NCBI GenBank assembly: GCA_003134995.1
Contig: PLDC01000019.1
Span: 716,517-780,516 of the forward strand
DNA: 64,000 bases
Direction of reading: 5' to 3'
Source: Acidobacteriaceae bacterium
GTDB lineage: Bacteria; Acidobacteriota; Terriglobia; Terriglobales; Acidobacteriaceae
Under the pieces are notes generated by a model that worked only from the letters and a program-made list of their open reading frames with translations, did no database searches and was not told where the DNA came from. This document shows, piece by piece, positions 31,710-40,059 of this stretch (position 1 is the stretch's first letter; the number at the start of each line of letters is the position of its first letter). Position numbers and translations under genes: made by a program.

Positions 31710-34127
31710 CTACCTCGCAGCGACCTTAACCCCACGCGAAGCAGCCGCATATCGCGCGATGCCCTTGTACAGAGCCTCGGCGATCTGCTCGCGATAACCG
31801 TCGCTGCGCAGTTTTAGTTCGTCGGTAGGACTGCTCACAAAAGAAACTTCCGCCAGAATTCCCGGCATGGACGTTTCAGTGAGTACGACATAAGAAGCTT
31901 CTTTCACGCCACGATCGCGCAGTCCGGGATTTTGCGCCGACAAAGTCCCGTACAGCGACCGTTGCACGCTGGCCGCAAGCCTCCGCGACTGCTCGATCTT
32001 GTCGTGGAGCTCAGCCGCCGAGAGCGTCGCAACAGCGTTCTTGGCGTGATCAGCTTCGCGACTTTCAACGTCTTTGTCTTTGGCATTCGGCGCGGTAAAG
32101 AAGTTCGTGTAATAAGTCTCAACGCCGCGAGCCGATGGCAAGTCGCTATAGTTCGCATGAACGGAGACAAACAAATCGGCCTGTGACTGGTTCGCCATTC
32201 CAGCCCGTTCGTCGAGCGGAATGTAATTGTCGCCGTCGCGCGTGAGAATCACGTCGGCGCCAAGACGGCTTTCAAGCAGCTTGCCGAGTCGCTGGGCGAT
32301 TTCGAGCACAACGTCTTTTTCGAGCAAGCCGCGGCGGCCGACGGTTCCAAGATCCCAGCCGCCGTGACCCGCGTCGACGACGATGCGCATCTTCGGAACG
32401 TGCGCCCGCAGTTGCAAGTCGTCGCGCGTCGGAGGAGGAACGACGATGGCCAGCTTCTGCTGTCCAGCGGTCGCGGCTCCGGAAAAAAGATTCACTTCAG
32501 CTTTGGGTTCGACACCAAGCTTTCGCACTTGCACAACCAGACGATAAGGATTCGGTTCCAGGCTGACGGAAAAAGTCGGTTTGCCCTTCGTCTCAAGCAC
32601 GACCCGCGTCAAACCGGAAATCGGCTGCGACACGCGAACCCGCGCCAGCAGCGCGTCGCCGACGTCAATGGCTTTGCCCGCAATATCAGGAGCCAGAGAA
32701 GTATCGTGCAGATCGAAATAGATGCGATCAGGAGAAGCGAGACGATGCGCCTCGTATTGCACCTGATCTTCCAGGTCAAGTACAACCGTACTGGAATCGG
32801 CGGAAGACCAGTGCCGAATTCCGGTAATGCGCGGCATCTTCGTCCGTTCCTGCGGCGTGACGCTTGTGTCGCCCGCTGAATTCGCTTGAGCATCCAGATT
32901 AGTAGTCGACGAATCCGCCGAAGACGGAGCAATCGGAGACTGAGCGATTGAAGACGGAGTAACTGAAGATGTTGCGGTCGAAGGTAATTCTTGCTTCGTC
33001 GCGGAAAGTGGTCTCGTCATCTTCTGCTCAGGTTGCATTACCATTTTGCTGAGCTGCGCAGTTTTCAGCTTCCACCAAAGTCCACCAGCAAGCAGCGAGC
33101 AGATTACAACGAGCACTAACACGAGCACGATTCCGGGATGATGATTCGCGGAAACTTCAGGTGCTGACGCGGTTTCAGGGATGATCGCCTTTTCGGCCGC
33201 AAGCTCAGGTTCGGCTGCGAGGTCAGTTATTGGCGGAGAAAACAGCGTTGGCTTTTCGACTGTTGAAGCAATGGTCGAGACTGAGGATTCAGTGACGAGT
33301 TTCCCCGGCGAAGTTGTCTCGAGCGGCAGAATGCCTTGCGCAGCAATCGCGGGAGCAGACAATTCCGCTTCGGCCTTCTGCGCGGATTCTGCGAAGCGTT
33401 CTTCGTCTTCAGGTTTGAGAGCGCCGAGAATCAGTTCCGCGAGCAATCCAAGACTGCTCACGTCGCTGTCGTTGAATCCAAATGGTTCAGCGGAAAATGC
33501 TTCCAGCAATCCGATCACGCGCCGACGCCCGCACAGCGGGACCGCAACCATGGATCGTGCGCCGAGTTGGCGGCAAGCGTAGAGATTTACGCGTTCGTCG
33601 ATTTCAGTATCGTCGCAGCGGATAATTTGCGCGGTGCGAAAGCATGCTCCGGAGAAAGCAGAGTCGCGCTGAATGCGCTGGCCGACATCGGGCTTGATCG
33701 CACCCGCGGAAGCGCGCAAAACAATTTCATTATTTTCCGCTAAGGCGATTCCAAGTCCGTCAGCGCCAGTGATTGCGATGGCTCGTTCAGCTACTAACTG
33801 CAGCACTTCATCGAGAACAAATTGCTCTTGGGCCTCGAACTCGGTTGCGTGGACAGTCGTTTCAAATCCGTTGCTGGCCGAGGCTAATGCGCGACGCCGG
33901 CGAACCTGCTGATGCAGGGCAGAGAAGGCCAAAAGCGCTTGAAGGGCATCGCGTCGCGAGGGCTGATGGTCGCGAGGCTCATCGGAAGATGCCTCGCGGA
34001 AAGAAGTTTCTAATGAAATAGTTTGGTTCAGAGCGAAGGCACCTCGATCCACTGGCCACGACGGCACTCGCGCAGTGCTCAGGCCTGCGCCAACATCGAT
34101 TGCCGGTTTTGTCGGAGTCGTCGCCAT
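31710..34127 (-). CDS. GAF-transmembrane-AMIN-N-acetylmuramoyl-L-alanine amidase fusion
   Basis: An 805-residue protein joining a sensor to a wall hydrolase. Residues ~100-238 are a GAF domain (RCDDTEIDERV, ACRQLGARSMVAVPL). One membrane helix lies at ~332-351 (IVLVLVLVVICSLLAGGLWW). Residues ~433-535 resemble an AMIN domain that binds the envelope. Residues ~580-800 form an Amidase_3 domain with zinc ligands His588 (VDAGHGG), Glu603 (LLEKD) and His657 (SVHAN), plus a catalytic-type Glu in ILAEVSFVS. The amidase would cleave the lactyl-peptide bond of peptidoglycan in the periplasm. Ordinary AmiC-type enzymes are secreted and have no cytoplasmic GAF domain. Confidence 0.88.
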   Translation of the reverse strand: MATTPTKPAIDVGAGLSTARVPSWPVDRGAFALNQTISLETSFREASSDEPRDHQPSRRDALQALLAFSALHQQVRRRRALASASNGFETTVHATEFEAQEQFVLDEVLQLVAERAIAITGADGLGIALAENNEIVLRASAGAIKPDVGQRIQRDSAFSGACFRTAQIIRCDDTEIDERVNLYACRQLGARSMVAVPLCGRRRVIGLLEAFSAEPFGFNDSDVSSLGLLAELILGALKPEDEERFAESAQKAEAELSAPAIAAQGILPLETTSPGKLVTESSVSTIASTVEKPTLFSPPITDLAAEPELAAEKAIIPETASAPEVSANHHPGIVLVLVLVVICSLLAGGLWWKLKTAQLSKMVMQPEQKMTRPLSATKQELPSTATSSVTPSSIAQSPIAPSSADSSTTNLDAQANSAGDTSVTPQERTKMPRITGIRHWSSADSSTVVLDLEDQVQYEAHRLASPDRIYFDLHDTSLAPDIAGKAIDVGDALLARVRVSQPISGLTRVVLETKGKPTFSVSLEPNPYRLVVQVRKLGVEPKAEVNLFSGAATAGQQKLAIVVPPPTRDDLQLRAHVPKMRIVVDAGHGGWDLGTVGRRGLLEKDVVLEIAQRLGKLLESRLGADVILTRDGDNYIPLDERAGMANQSQADLFVSVHANYSDLPSARGVETYYTNFFTAPNAKDKDVESREADHAKNAVATLSAAELHDKIEQSRRLAASVQRSLYGTLSAQNPGLRDRGVKEASYVVLTETSMPGILAEVSFVSSPTDELKLRSDGYREQIAEALYKGIARYAAASRGVKVAAR

Positions 34128-34348
34128 TTAGATTCTTGCGCCCAAACATCTCCTTAATGCGAGTGTGGCCACGCGGCCAAAGCCTGTCAATTAACTAGTT
34201 TGCGTAGTTGCGTTTTGTTCGACTACGCGTCCGTATTCGGAACCGCCGGTAACAAGGTTCTGGCTGGCCTTAACAGTAAGTTAGCGGCGTTTCGCCGCAG
34301 TTGCAATGATCCTGGACTGTCCTTTCGGCCATGGACTTTGGTTACTAA

Positions 34349-34474
34349 GATCAGGGGTGCAGGGATCAGGGATCAGGGATCAGGGATTAGGGGGTAGTGA
34401 AACCAAAATGCGGGCCTCGGGTCTTACTGACCCCGACCCCTGACCCCGGCCCCTGACCCCGACCCCTGACCCCT
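34349..34474 (+). repeat. Tandem repeats (agggatc and gacccct units)
   Basis: Two short tandem tracts: about five copies of cagggat at 34349-34395 and about six copies of ccctgac(c)/ccccgac at 34427-34474. They occupy part of the 441-base gap between the amidase gene and the carotenoid-type gene. Nothing else is recognised there. Confidence 0.85.
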
Positions 34475-34568
34475 TGTCTACTGACCACTCATCCATTCAA
34501 CCGATTCGTTTCGGCTTCGGTGTAGAATGCTTGCCGCTTCGAAATGTGCTTGCAACCGGAGGTCGATT

Positions 34569-35546
34569 ATGACTGCGCCTCGCTCTCACGGATTGCCCAG
34601 TCCCACGATCTGCGCTGTGATTGTCATCGCTATGCTGGCGATGATCGTGATTCCTGCTGCCATCACCCTACATAGCGTTCACTCCCCGGCTGCGCTTGTG
34701 CCTACCAGCCAGAACCCCACGCCTTATGGATACACGTGGAGCCTGCTGCTGTTCGTCGTCCCAGTTGTCGTGATTGCGGTGTGGTTGTTGCCGAGCGAAG
34801 AATTGAAAATTCCGAAGCGCGCGTTTGGGTGGACGATCGCGATCCTTGTGCCGCTTGGATGTTTGCTGGATGTCGTTTTCGCGCAGTGGTTCTTCGAATA
34901 TCCCAATACTCGGGCGACTTTGGGCATTCTCGCTCCGGCGTTCGGCCCGTGGGTTCCTGTCGAGGAGTACGTTTTCTATGCGACCGGCTTTCTCGCGATT
35001 CTGCTTCTTTATATTTGGCTTGGCGAGTTCTGGCTGGCTGCCTACAACCTGCCCGACTATCCTGGCGAAGCGCAAAAGATGCGCCGGCTCCTGCAATTTC
35101 ATCCAACCTCGCTGGCCCTTGCTGTGGTCTTGATTGGGGCTGCGTGGTTTTACAAGAAGCATTGCGCGCTGCCGGGAGATCAGTTCGGGTTTCCGGGTTA
35201 CTTTACTGTTCTGATCGTTGGGGGCTTGCTTCCAGCCGTATTTTTCTTTCCAGTGGCGAAGCGGTTCATCAACTGGCGTGCCCTCAGCCTCACTCTTTTC
35301 TTAATCGTGCTGATCAGCCTGCTGTGGGAAGCGACTCTGGCCGTCCCTTACAACTGGTGGAACTTTCAGCACGGTCAAATGATGGGTCTTTTTATCGGAG
35401 CCTGGTCGAACCTGCCCATCGAAGAAGTCTTTGTGTGGATCGCCGCAACTTATGCTACGGCGATCGTGTTTGAAGTGGTGAAGGTTGTGCTGGCTTCGGA
35501 TCGGCCTGTGCGCGATGCTTTGCTAGGGGAGAAGCAGGAGTCCTGA
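34569..35546 (+). CDS. Lycopene cyclase-domain-like membrane protein
   Basis: A 325-residue polytopic membrane protein with about eight helices. The ATG at 34569 is chosen because GGAGG stands seven bases upstream; an in-frame ATG at 34527 lacks this. Two similar halves each contain a Pro-x-Glu-Glu motif: GPWVPVEEYVFY and NLPIEEVFVW. This pattern, with PTPYGYTWSLLLF at the start, recalls the CrtYcd/CarR-type lycopene cyclases, in which paired halves cyclise the carotenoid ends. No other carotenoid gene is in the window, so activity on lycopene is uncertain. Confidence 0.6.
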   Translation: MTAPRSHGLPSPTICAVIVIAMLAMIVIPAAITLHSVHSPAALVPTSQNPTPYGYTWSLLLFVVPVVVIAVWLLPSEELKIPKRAFGWTIAILVPLGCLLDVVFAQWFFEYPNTRATLGILAPAFGPWVPVEEYVFYATGFLAILLLYIWLGEFWLAAYNLPDYPGEAQKMRRLLQFHPTSLALAVVLIGAAWFYKKHCALPGDQFGFPGYFTVLIVGGLLPAVFFFPVAKRFINWRALSLTLFLIVLISLLWEATLAVPYNWWNFQHGQMMGLFIGAWSNLPIEEVFVWIAATYATAIVFEVVKVVLASDRPVRDALLGEKQES

Positions 35547-35617
35547 TCGCCGACTCTTGCTGAGCTTGCGTGCCGCCGAACCATTCCAGTTACTGCTGGT
35601 GCGCTTTCGCACGAAAC

Positions 35618-35631
35618 TTGAATTTGATCAA
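35618..35631. promoter_or_regulatory. FNR/CRP-like box
   Basis: TTGAATTTGATCAA matches the TTGAT-N4-ATCAA FNR-type consensus with one mismatch. It lies 47 bases upstream of the PilZ gene start. A Crp/Fnr-family regulator is encoded at 55741-56418, but a link is only a guess. Confidence 0.3.
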
Positions 35632-35678
35632 GACTAGAATTTAGTCAGGCGCCCTGTCCGAAAATTCCTGGGGAGAGT

Positions 35679-36539
35679 ATGCAGTCAGTTGATGTTCCCG
35701 CGCGGCAAGTGCGCGCTCACTACCGTCATGAGTTGAGCACGTTGACCTATGTGACGCTCGATGCTGCCAATGGCGGCATTATCCGCAACCTGAATCACGA
35801 TGGAGTTGCCGTGCAGGCGGTTGGGGCACTGCGGCCGCAGCAGCGGGTGCGGCTTCGCTTTGAGTTGAGATTTCCTCGCGTGCGCGTCGAAGCTAGTGGG
35901 CAGGTCAGCTGGGCCGACTCCTCGGGGCGCTGTGGAATTCGTTTTGTGGAGTTGCCTGCAGACGTCCGTCGCCAGATTGACGAGTGGATTTTTTCCAACC
36001 TTTTGGATGCGATTGCCCTTGATGCTGCCCAGCCGCACTCGATGTTTGCGGCTTCTGTGGTTCCGGCTGCTCGTGGGGGTCGCGTGGGCTACGAGCATGT
36101 TCAGGAGGAACTGCCTGGAGTGATTGCGCCAGTTGCGCCGCTGCAGGCGATTCCGCTCGGTGCAGGGTTTGCGGGGATGCACGACGGATTGCTTCATCTT
36201 GACCGCGCGGAAGACTTTGCGGATGCGGCAGTCGAGCCTTATGAAAAACTTAACTGGCTTTCGCGGCCGTTCTCGGGCCGTACTTTGTCATGGGCAGTGG
36301 ATGGTCTTGTGGTAACGGCGGGCGTGCTTTTATTTACTCTGATTTTTCTTTCGATTGCAAAGGAGCTTCCTCCGTGGCCGCTTGCGCTGGGAACTGGTTT
36401 TGCGGCGGCGGGTTTTGTGGCTACGGCTTATTGGGGAGTCTTTTGTTTGTTTGGAGGGGCGAGCCTTGGTGTGCGTTTGGCGCACGCGGCTAGTGTTGAA
36501 AAGGATGAAGAAGGTCTGGACGCGGTGCGCATCCGGTAA
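35679..36539 (+). CDS. PilZ-domain protein with C-terminal membrane region
   Basis: A 286-residue protein. Residues ~8-115 form a PilZ-like domain. An RAHYR motif (RxxxR) is present, but the second motif is NLNHDG rather than D/NxSxxG, so c-di-GMP binding is uncertain. VSWADSSGRCGIRFVEL is the usual PilZ C-terminal strand pair. Residues ~210-270 contain two or three hydrophobic helices (LSWAVDGLVVTAGVLLFTLIF and ALGTGFAAAGFVATAYW), resembling part of an RDD-type membrane domain. It probably links a nucleotide or protein signal to a membrane partner. It is transcribed alone; an FNR-like box lies upstream. Confidence 0.75.
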   Translation: MQSVDVPARQVRAHYRHELSTLTYVTLDAANGGIIRNLNHDGVAVQAVGALRPQQRVRLRFELRFPRVRVEASGQVSWADSSGRCGIRFVELPADVRRQIDEWIFSNLLDAIALDAAQPHSMFAASVVPAARGGRVGYEHVQEELPGVIAPVAPLQAIPLGAGFAGMHDGLLHLDRAEDFADAAVEPYEKLNWLSRPFSGRTLSWAVDGLVVTAGVLLFTLIFLSIAKELPPWPLALGTGFAAAGFVATAYWGVFCLFGGASLGVRLAHAASVEKDEEGLDAVRIR

Positions 36540-36560
36540 CCGGGTTCGGCACGCAAGTTG

Positions 36561-36611
36561 GGGCTAAAGCCCGACGAATGTTTGGAGCTTTACGCGGCGC
36601 TGAAGCGCCGC
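36561..36611. repeat. Paired hairpins of the GGCT..AGCC family
   Basis: GGGCTAAAGCCC (36561-36572) and GCGGCGCTGAAGCGCCGC (36594-36611) follow the PilZ gene. Both keep the core AGC pairing of the 14653 and 22383 hairpins, with different stem bases. Confidence 0.7.
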
Positions 36612-36747
36612 TCTTCCACGGTACTGCAGGCAGCATCACCGTCGCCATCCGCTCAAGAAAGCATTTCCGAAGCATTCATGAAATGGATCCAGAAAGCAGC
36701 GGCTGGAAACCAGAAGCTGAGAACTGAGAACTGAGAGCTGCCTTCCG

Positions 36748-37425
36748 CTAGTTTGCGAAATACTGTTGCGCCAGCCAGAGCCGCAGCGTGTTTTTTGTTT
36801 CCGAAGTCATCTTCACGAAGTGGACGCCTACGTTTCCCTGTTTGTCAGACCATGCCACTTGCACTTCAGCTTTCACGCCGCTCTTTGTTCCGGGCAAATC
36901 GAACGCTATGCGCGAGGCTTCGCTGGTATCGAATCCATCTTCGACGCGCACTTGCAGGCCTCCCTGGCTTAGATTGATGAGTTGGCCCTCGGCGCGTTTC
37001 TGACTGCGGCCGGTCAGCGTTACGGGCACATCGAGGCCAGCGCGGTGATAGCGCAAGCGTCCGTCAAGAATCATGTTGCGCGCGGCGGAGAGCGTGCGTA
37101 CGGCTTGCTCGACGGAAATTGGTTTGTCGAAGGCGAACATCGCGCCGGTTCCTTCCATGTCAGGCTTACCCTGTGGGCTGCCCATGATTACCAGCGGCAC
37201 GGTGCTGGCGCGCGGAGCTTCTTTTTGCAGTTCGCGAAAAAATTGGCCTGAGCCGTTGAGGTCACAGTCAACGATGAGAGCGTCTACTTTTGTTTTTGTG
37301 AGTCGCTCGAGAGCCCGCTGCGGTTCGCTCTCGACGGCAACATCCATGTGCAGGCCGCCGAGAATGCATTCGAGAACACTGACTTCCTGCCAGTCACGCG
37401 AAACTACCATCGATGAAAGTGTCAT
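36748..37425 (-). CDS. Receiver-like plus PilZ domain protein
   Basis: A 225-residue two-domain protein. Residues ~1-115 look like a response-regulator receiver (LIVDCDLNGSGQFFREL, with Asp in the phospho-acceptor region, and a FAFDKPIS Lys-Pro near the end). The acidic pair at the N-terminus is not clear, so phosphorylation is uncertain. Residues ~120-225 are PilZ (YHRAGLDVPVTL, LINLSQGGLQVRV, VQVAWSDKQGNVGVHFVKM). NxSxxG is present but a canonical RxxxR is not. It may be an adaptor that combines a two-component signal with c-di-GMP. It is transcribed from the minus strand ahead of the epimerase. Confidence 0.8.
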   Translation of the reverse strand: MTLSSMVVSRDWQEVSVLECILGGLHMDVAVESEPQRALERLTKTKVDALIVDCDLNGSGQFFRELQKEAPRASTVPLVIMGSPQGKPDMEGTGAMFAFDKPISVEQAVRTLSAARNMILDGRLRYHRAGLDVPVTLTGRSQKRAEGQLINLSQGGLQVRVEDGFDTSEASRIAFDLPGTKSGVKAEVQVAWSDKQGNVGVHFVKMTSETKNTLRLWLAQQYFAN

Positions 37426-37605
37426 GCGTCCACTCTATAGGCAGCGGTAATCTCGACGTAGATCACTAACGTAATACCGGCTTCCGGCTTTCTTTGCCCG
37501 ACCGTCGAGTTCAGTTCGAGTTCGGATTAAGCGTTACGTTCGCGCGATATTTTCGCTCCGTCACCGCGCACCCGAAGCCGGAAGCCGAGAGCCGGAAGGC
37601 GGCTC

Positions 37606-38541
37606 TTAGCGGCTGCGGTACCAGTCGACTGTCCGTTGCAGTCCCTGTTCGAAATGTACTTTGGGTTTGTATCCTAGATTTTTTTCTGCTGCGGAGATGT
37701 CGGCGAGCGAGTGCTTGATGTCGCCGCCGCGTTCCGCGCCATAGATGGGGGAACCGGGGTACGACGTCAGCTTCTGCAGGAGTTTGAAAGTTTCATTGAG
37801 CGTGACGCGCCGTCCAGTCGCCACATTGAATACATTGCCCGCGACTTCTGCAGGAGCCTTGCAGGCCAGCAGGTTGGCTTCGACAGCGTTGTCGATGTAA
37901 GTGAAATCGCGGCTCTGCTCTCCGTCGCCAAAAATTGTGGGCTGCTGCCCGGCCAGCATCTGCGTGATGAATTTCGCCAGCACTCCGGAGTAGGGAGACG
38001 ACGGATCCTGCCGCCGGCCGAAGATATTGAAGTAGCGCAGAGCCACCGTCTCCAGTCCGTAGCAGCGGTAAAACGAGATCATGTAACGTTCGCTCGCAAG
38101 CTTGGCTACGGCGTATGGCGAAATCGGGTCGGGGGTCATGCGTTCGTGTTTGGGCAGCGCGGGCGTATCGCCATAGGCTGACGACGACGCAGCATAGATC
38201 ACCCGCTTCACCTTGGCATCGCGCGCGGCGACGAGCACGTTGACCGTGCCATCGACGTTCGCGCGATTGCTTCCGATCGGATCCAGCACAGACTTAGGCA
38301 CGGAGGGAATCGCCGCCTGATGCAAAACATAGTCGACTCCGGTGCAGGCCGATTTCATGGCGTCGAGATCGAGGATGTCGGCTTCGCGAAAATCGATGCG
38401 CTCGAGGATCTGCGACAGGTTCTCGCGCTTGCCGGTGGCAAGATTGTCTACTCCGCGAACCTGCTCGCCACGCTGCAACAACTCTCGCGCGAGAGACGAT
38501 CCGATAAATCCGGCAATGCCGGTAATAAGGTAAACGGCCAT
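37606..38541 (-). CDS. NAD-dependent sugar epimerase (WbpP/GalE-like)
   Basis: A 311-residue extended short-chain dehydrogenase. The NAD loop GIAGFIGSSLARELL opens the protein. SSSAYGD supplies the catalytic Ser, and YAVAK the Tyr-x3-Lys pair. ALRYFNIFGRRQDPSSPYSGV and FGDGEQSRDFTYIDN are typical of UDP-GlcNAc/UDP-glucose 4-epimerases of the WbpP/TviC type. It would supply an epimerised UDP-sugar for envelope polysaccharides, which fits the exopolysaccharide locus 23 kb away. The exact substrate cannot be told from sequence. The length is normal for the family. Confidence 0.9.
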   Translation of the reverse strand: MAVYLITGIAGFIGSSLARELLQRGEQVRGVDNLATGKRENLSQILERIDFREADILDLDAMKSACTGVDYVLHQAAIPSVPKSVLDPIGSNRANVDGTVNVLVAARDAKVKRVIYAASSSAYGDTPALPKHERMTPDPISPYAVAKLASERYMISFYRCYGLETVALRYFNIFGRRQDPSSPYSGVLAKFITQMLAGQQPTIFGDGEQSRDFTYIDNAVEANLLACKAPAEVAGNVFNVATGRRVTLNETFKLLQKLTSYPGSPIYGAERGGDIKHSLADISAAEKNLGYKPKVHFEQGLQRTVDWYRSR

Positions 38542-38620
38542 AGTGTTTATCTTAACAATCAGGCATTGCTTTCGGCTGGCGTGACGAGATGCGGGAAAAA
38601 CTGCAGTAACTTCAGAACAC

Positions 38621-39259
38621 TTACTGATTCTTTCGCAGGATCGCGAGAAATTCTTCCCGGCCCATGGTCTGACGGTCTTCGAAAAAAGTCACCAAAGCCT
38701 GTAAAACCGCGTGTGGATTTGTAACTGCCCGGGAAGCATCCGGCTTCGACGACTGAGTTCGCATGGCGCCAATCACGACGGAGGGCTGCGAGAATGATTT
38801 CACCAGCGTGCGCAAACGTGCGCGATCCGGTTCCGACATGCGCGTAAAAAATATTCCCATGCCGACGCCTGGAAACGACGTGCGGACTTCTCCCGCTGCC
38901 TCGACGCGAAGGCCGTCGACCTCAAGTTTCAGGCTGATGTAGGTTCCGACAGCAAATGGGGCGGGAGTTTCTATATAGCATCCGTGCAGGCTGATGTCGG
39001 TGAATGTGGCCCAGGTCGATACCTCTTTATCGCTCTCGTGTATGCGAGCGCTGCCTTTGCATTTGTAACGTGGAGTTCTGCGCTGGTCTGGCCGGGGAGC
39101 GATTGGGAAGCTGGACGGGGCATCGGCTTGCGGTTGAGTTTCGGTGGTGCGTGGGAGGTCGGGCGCGCGCGCTGTCGCCGCGCCGGCAGCCTGGGACGGG
39201 CCTGTTTTCTTCAGAGAGGATAGGTAGGCCGCGCCATTGCTGGTTTCATCGAATAGCAT
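38621..39259 (-). CDS. PilZ-domain protein (canonical c-di-GMP motifs)
   Basis: A 212-residue protein. Residues ~1-55 are disordered and Ala/Pro-rich. Residues ~57-155 form a PilZ domain with both c-di-GMP-binding motifs intact: RRTPRYKC (RxxxR) and FTDISLHGCYIE (DxSxxG). The C-terminal ~50 residues (ALVTFFEDRQTMGREEFLAIL) form a helical tail. Of the PilZ proteins in this window it has the clearest ligand site. It lies between the epimerase and engB on the same strand, with 79 bases to the epimerase. The output target is unknown. Confidence 0.82.
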   Translation of the reverse strand: MLFDETSNGAAYLSSLKKTGPSQAAGAATARAPDLPRTTETQPQADAPSSFPIAPRPDQRRTPRYKCKGSARIHESDKEVSTWATFTDISLHGCYIETPAPFAVGTYISLKLEVDGLRVEAAGEVRTSFPGVGMGIFFTRMSEPDRARLRTLVKSFSQPSVVIGAMRTQSSKPDASRAVTNPHAVLQALVTFFEDRQTMGREEFLAILRKNQ

Positions 39260-39401
39260 AACCGTGGATTATTTTCGTTCCCATCGCGCCTGGTGTTCGA
39301 AAGCCGCTCCCTTACTCTACGGAGCTTTCGCGCGGGACACTTAGTGGAAGTGAAGATGGTTTGCGGCGAACGGGACAAGCCTTTCCCGTAGCAGGAAAAG
39401 T

Positions 39402-40016
39402 TCAGGATTGGAATTCGGTCGCGGGGAGCTTCGCTGCAGATTGCCGGATTTTATTCCACACTTCGTCGCGGCCAGCTCCGGTCTTTGCAGAGAAGGGAAT
39501 TACCGGCGCTGTTGGATACGCCTGTTCCAGGCCTTTCAGCGCGTTGCGTAGTTGATTGTTCGAGAGCCGGTCGCTTTTGGTTGCGATCAGAAGAAAATCG
39601 CGTCCTGAGGCATTAAGGAAATCCAAGAGCTGGCGGTCGCTATCTTGTGGGGGAACGTTGACGTCGACTAGCGCCATGCACAGGGCCAGAGTGGGGCGGT
39701 CGTTTAAATAGGGCTCGATGAACTTGGGCCACTCCTGCGAAATCTCGCGCGAAAGTTTTGCATAGCCGTAGCCTGGCAGGTCGGCGAAGATGACTTCTGG
39801 ACGCGGCTTTCCGGGCCAGCGCACTTCGAAGAAGTTAATGCTGCGGGTGCGGCCTGGGGTGGAGCTGGTGCGGGCGATCTTGTCGCCGATCAGCGTGTTG
39901 ATCACGCTGGACTTGCCCACGTTCGAGCGTCCGAGAAACGCAACCTCAGGCAGGCTGGGAGCAGGGAAGTGCGCGGCATCGGTGGCCGCCGCAAGAAATC
40001 GTGACATTACTCTCAT
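39402..40016 (-). CDS. engB: GTP-binding protein EngB (YihA/YsxC)
   Basis: A 204-residue TRAFAC-class GTPase. All G-motifs are visible: GRSNVGKSSVIN (G1), TPGRTRSINFF (G2), DLPGYGYAKL (G3), TKSDRL (G4) and a late SAKTGAG (G5). EngB helps assembly of the large ribosomal subunit and is essential in many bacteria. The length is typical. It often sits near lon and clp genes, and here the lon-clpX-clpP-tig block starts 2 kb upstream on the same strand. The next upstream gene ends 43 bases away, so cotranscription is possible. Confidence 0.95.
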   Translation of the reverse strand: MRVMSRFLAAATDAAHFPAPSLPEVAFLGRSNVGKSSVINTLIGDKIARTSSTPGRTRSINFFEVRWPGKPRPEVIFADLPGYGYAKLSREISQEWPKFIEPYLNDRPTLALCMALVDVNVPPQDSDRQLLDFLNASGRDFLLIATKSDRLSNNQLRNALKGLEQAYPTAPVIPFSAKTGAGRDEVWNKIRQSAAKLPATEFQS

Positions 40017-40059
40017 GCGCTAGTGTGCTATGAGGCGGGGAAGGTTGGCAAGCTGACTC

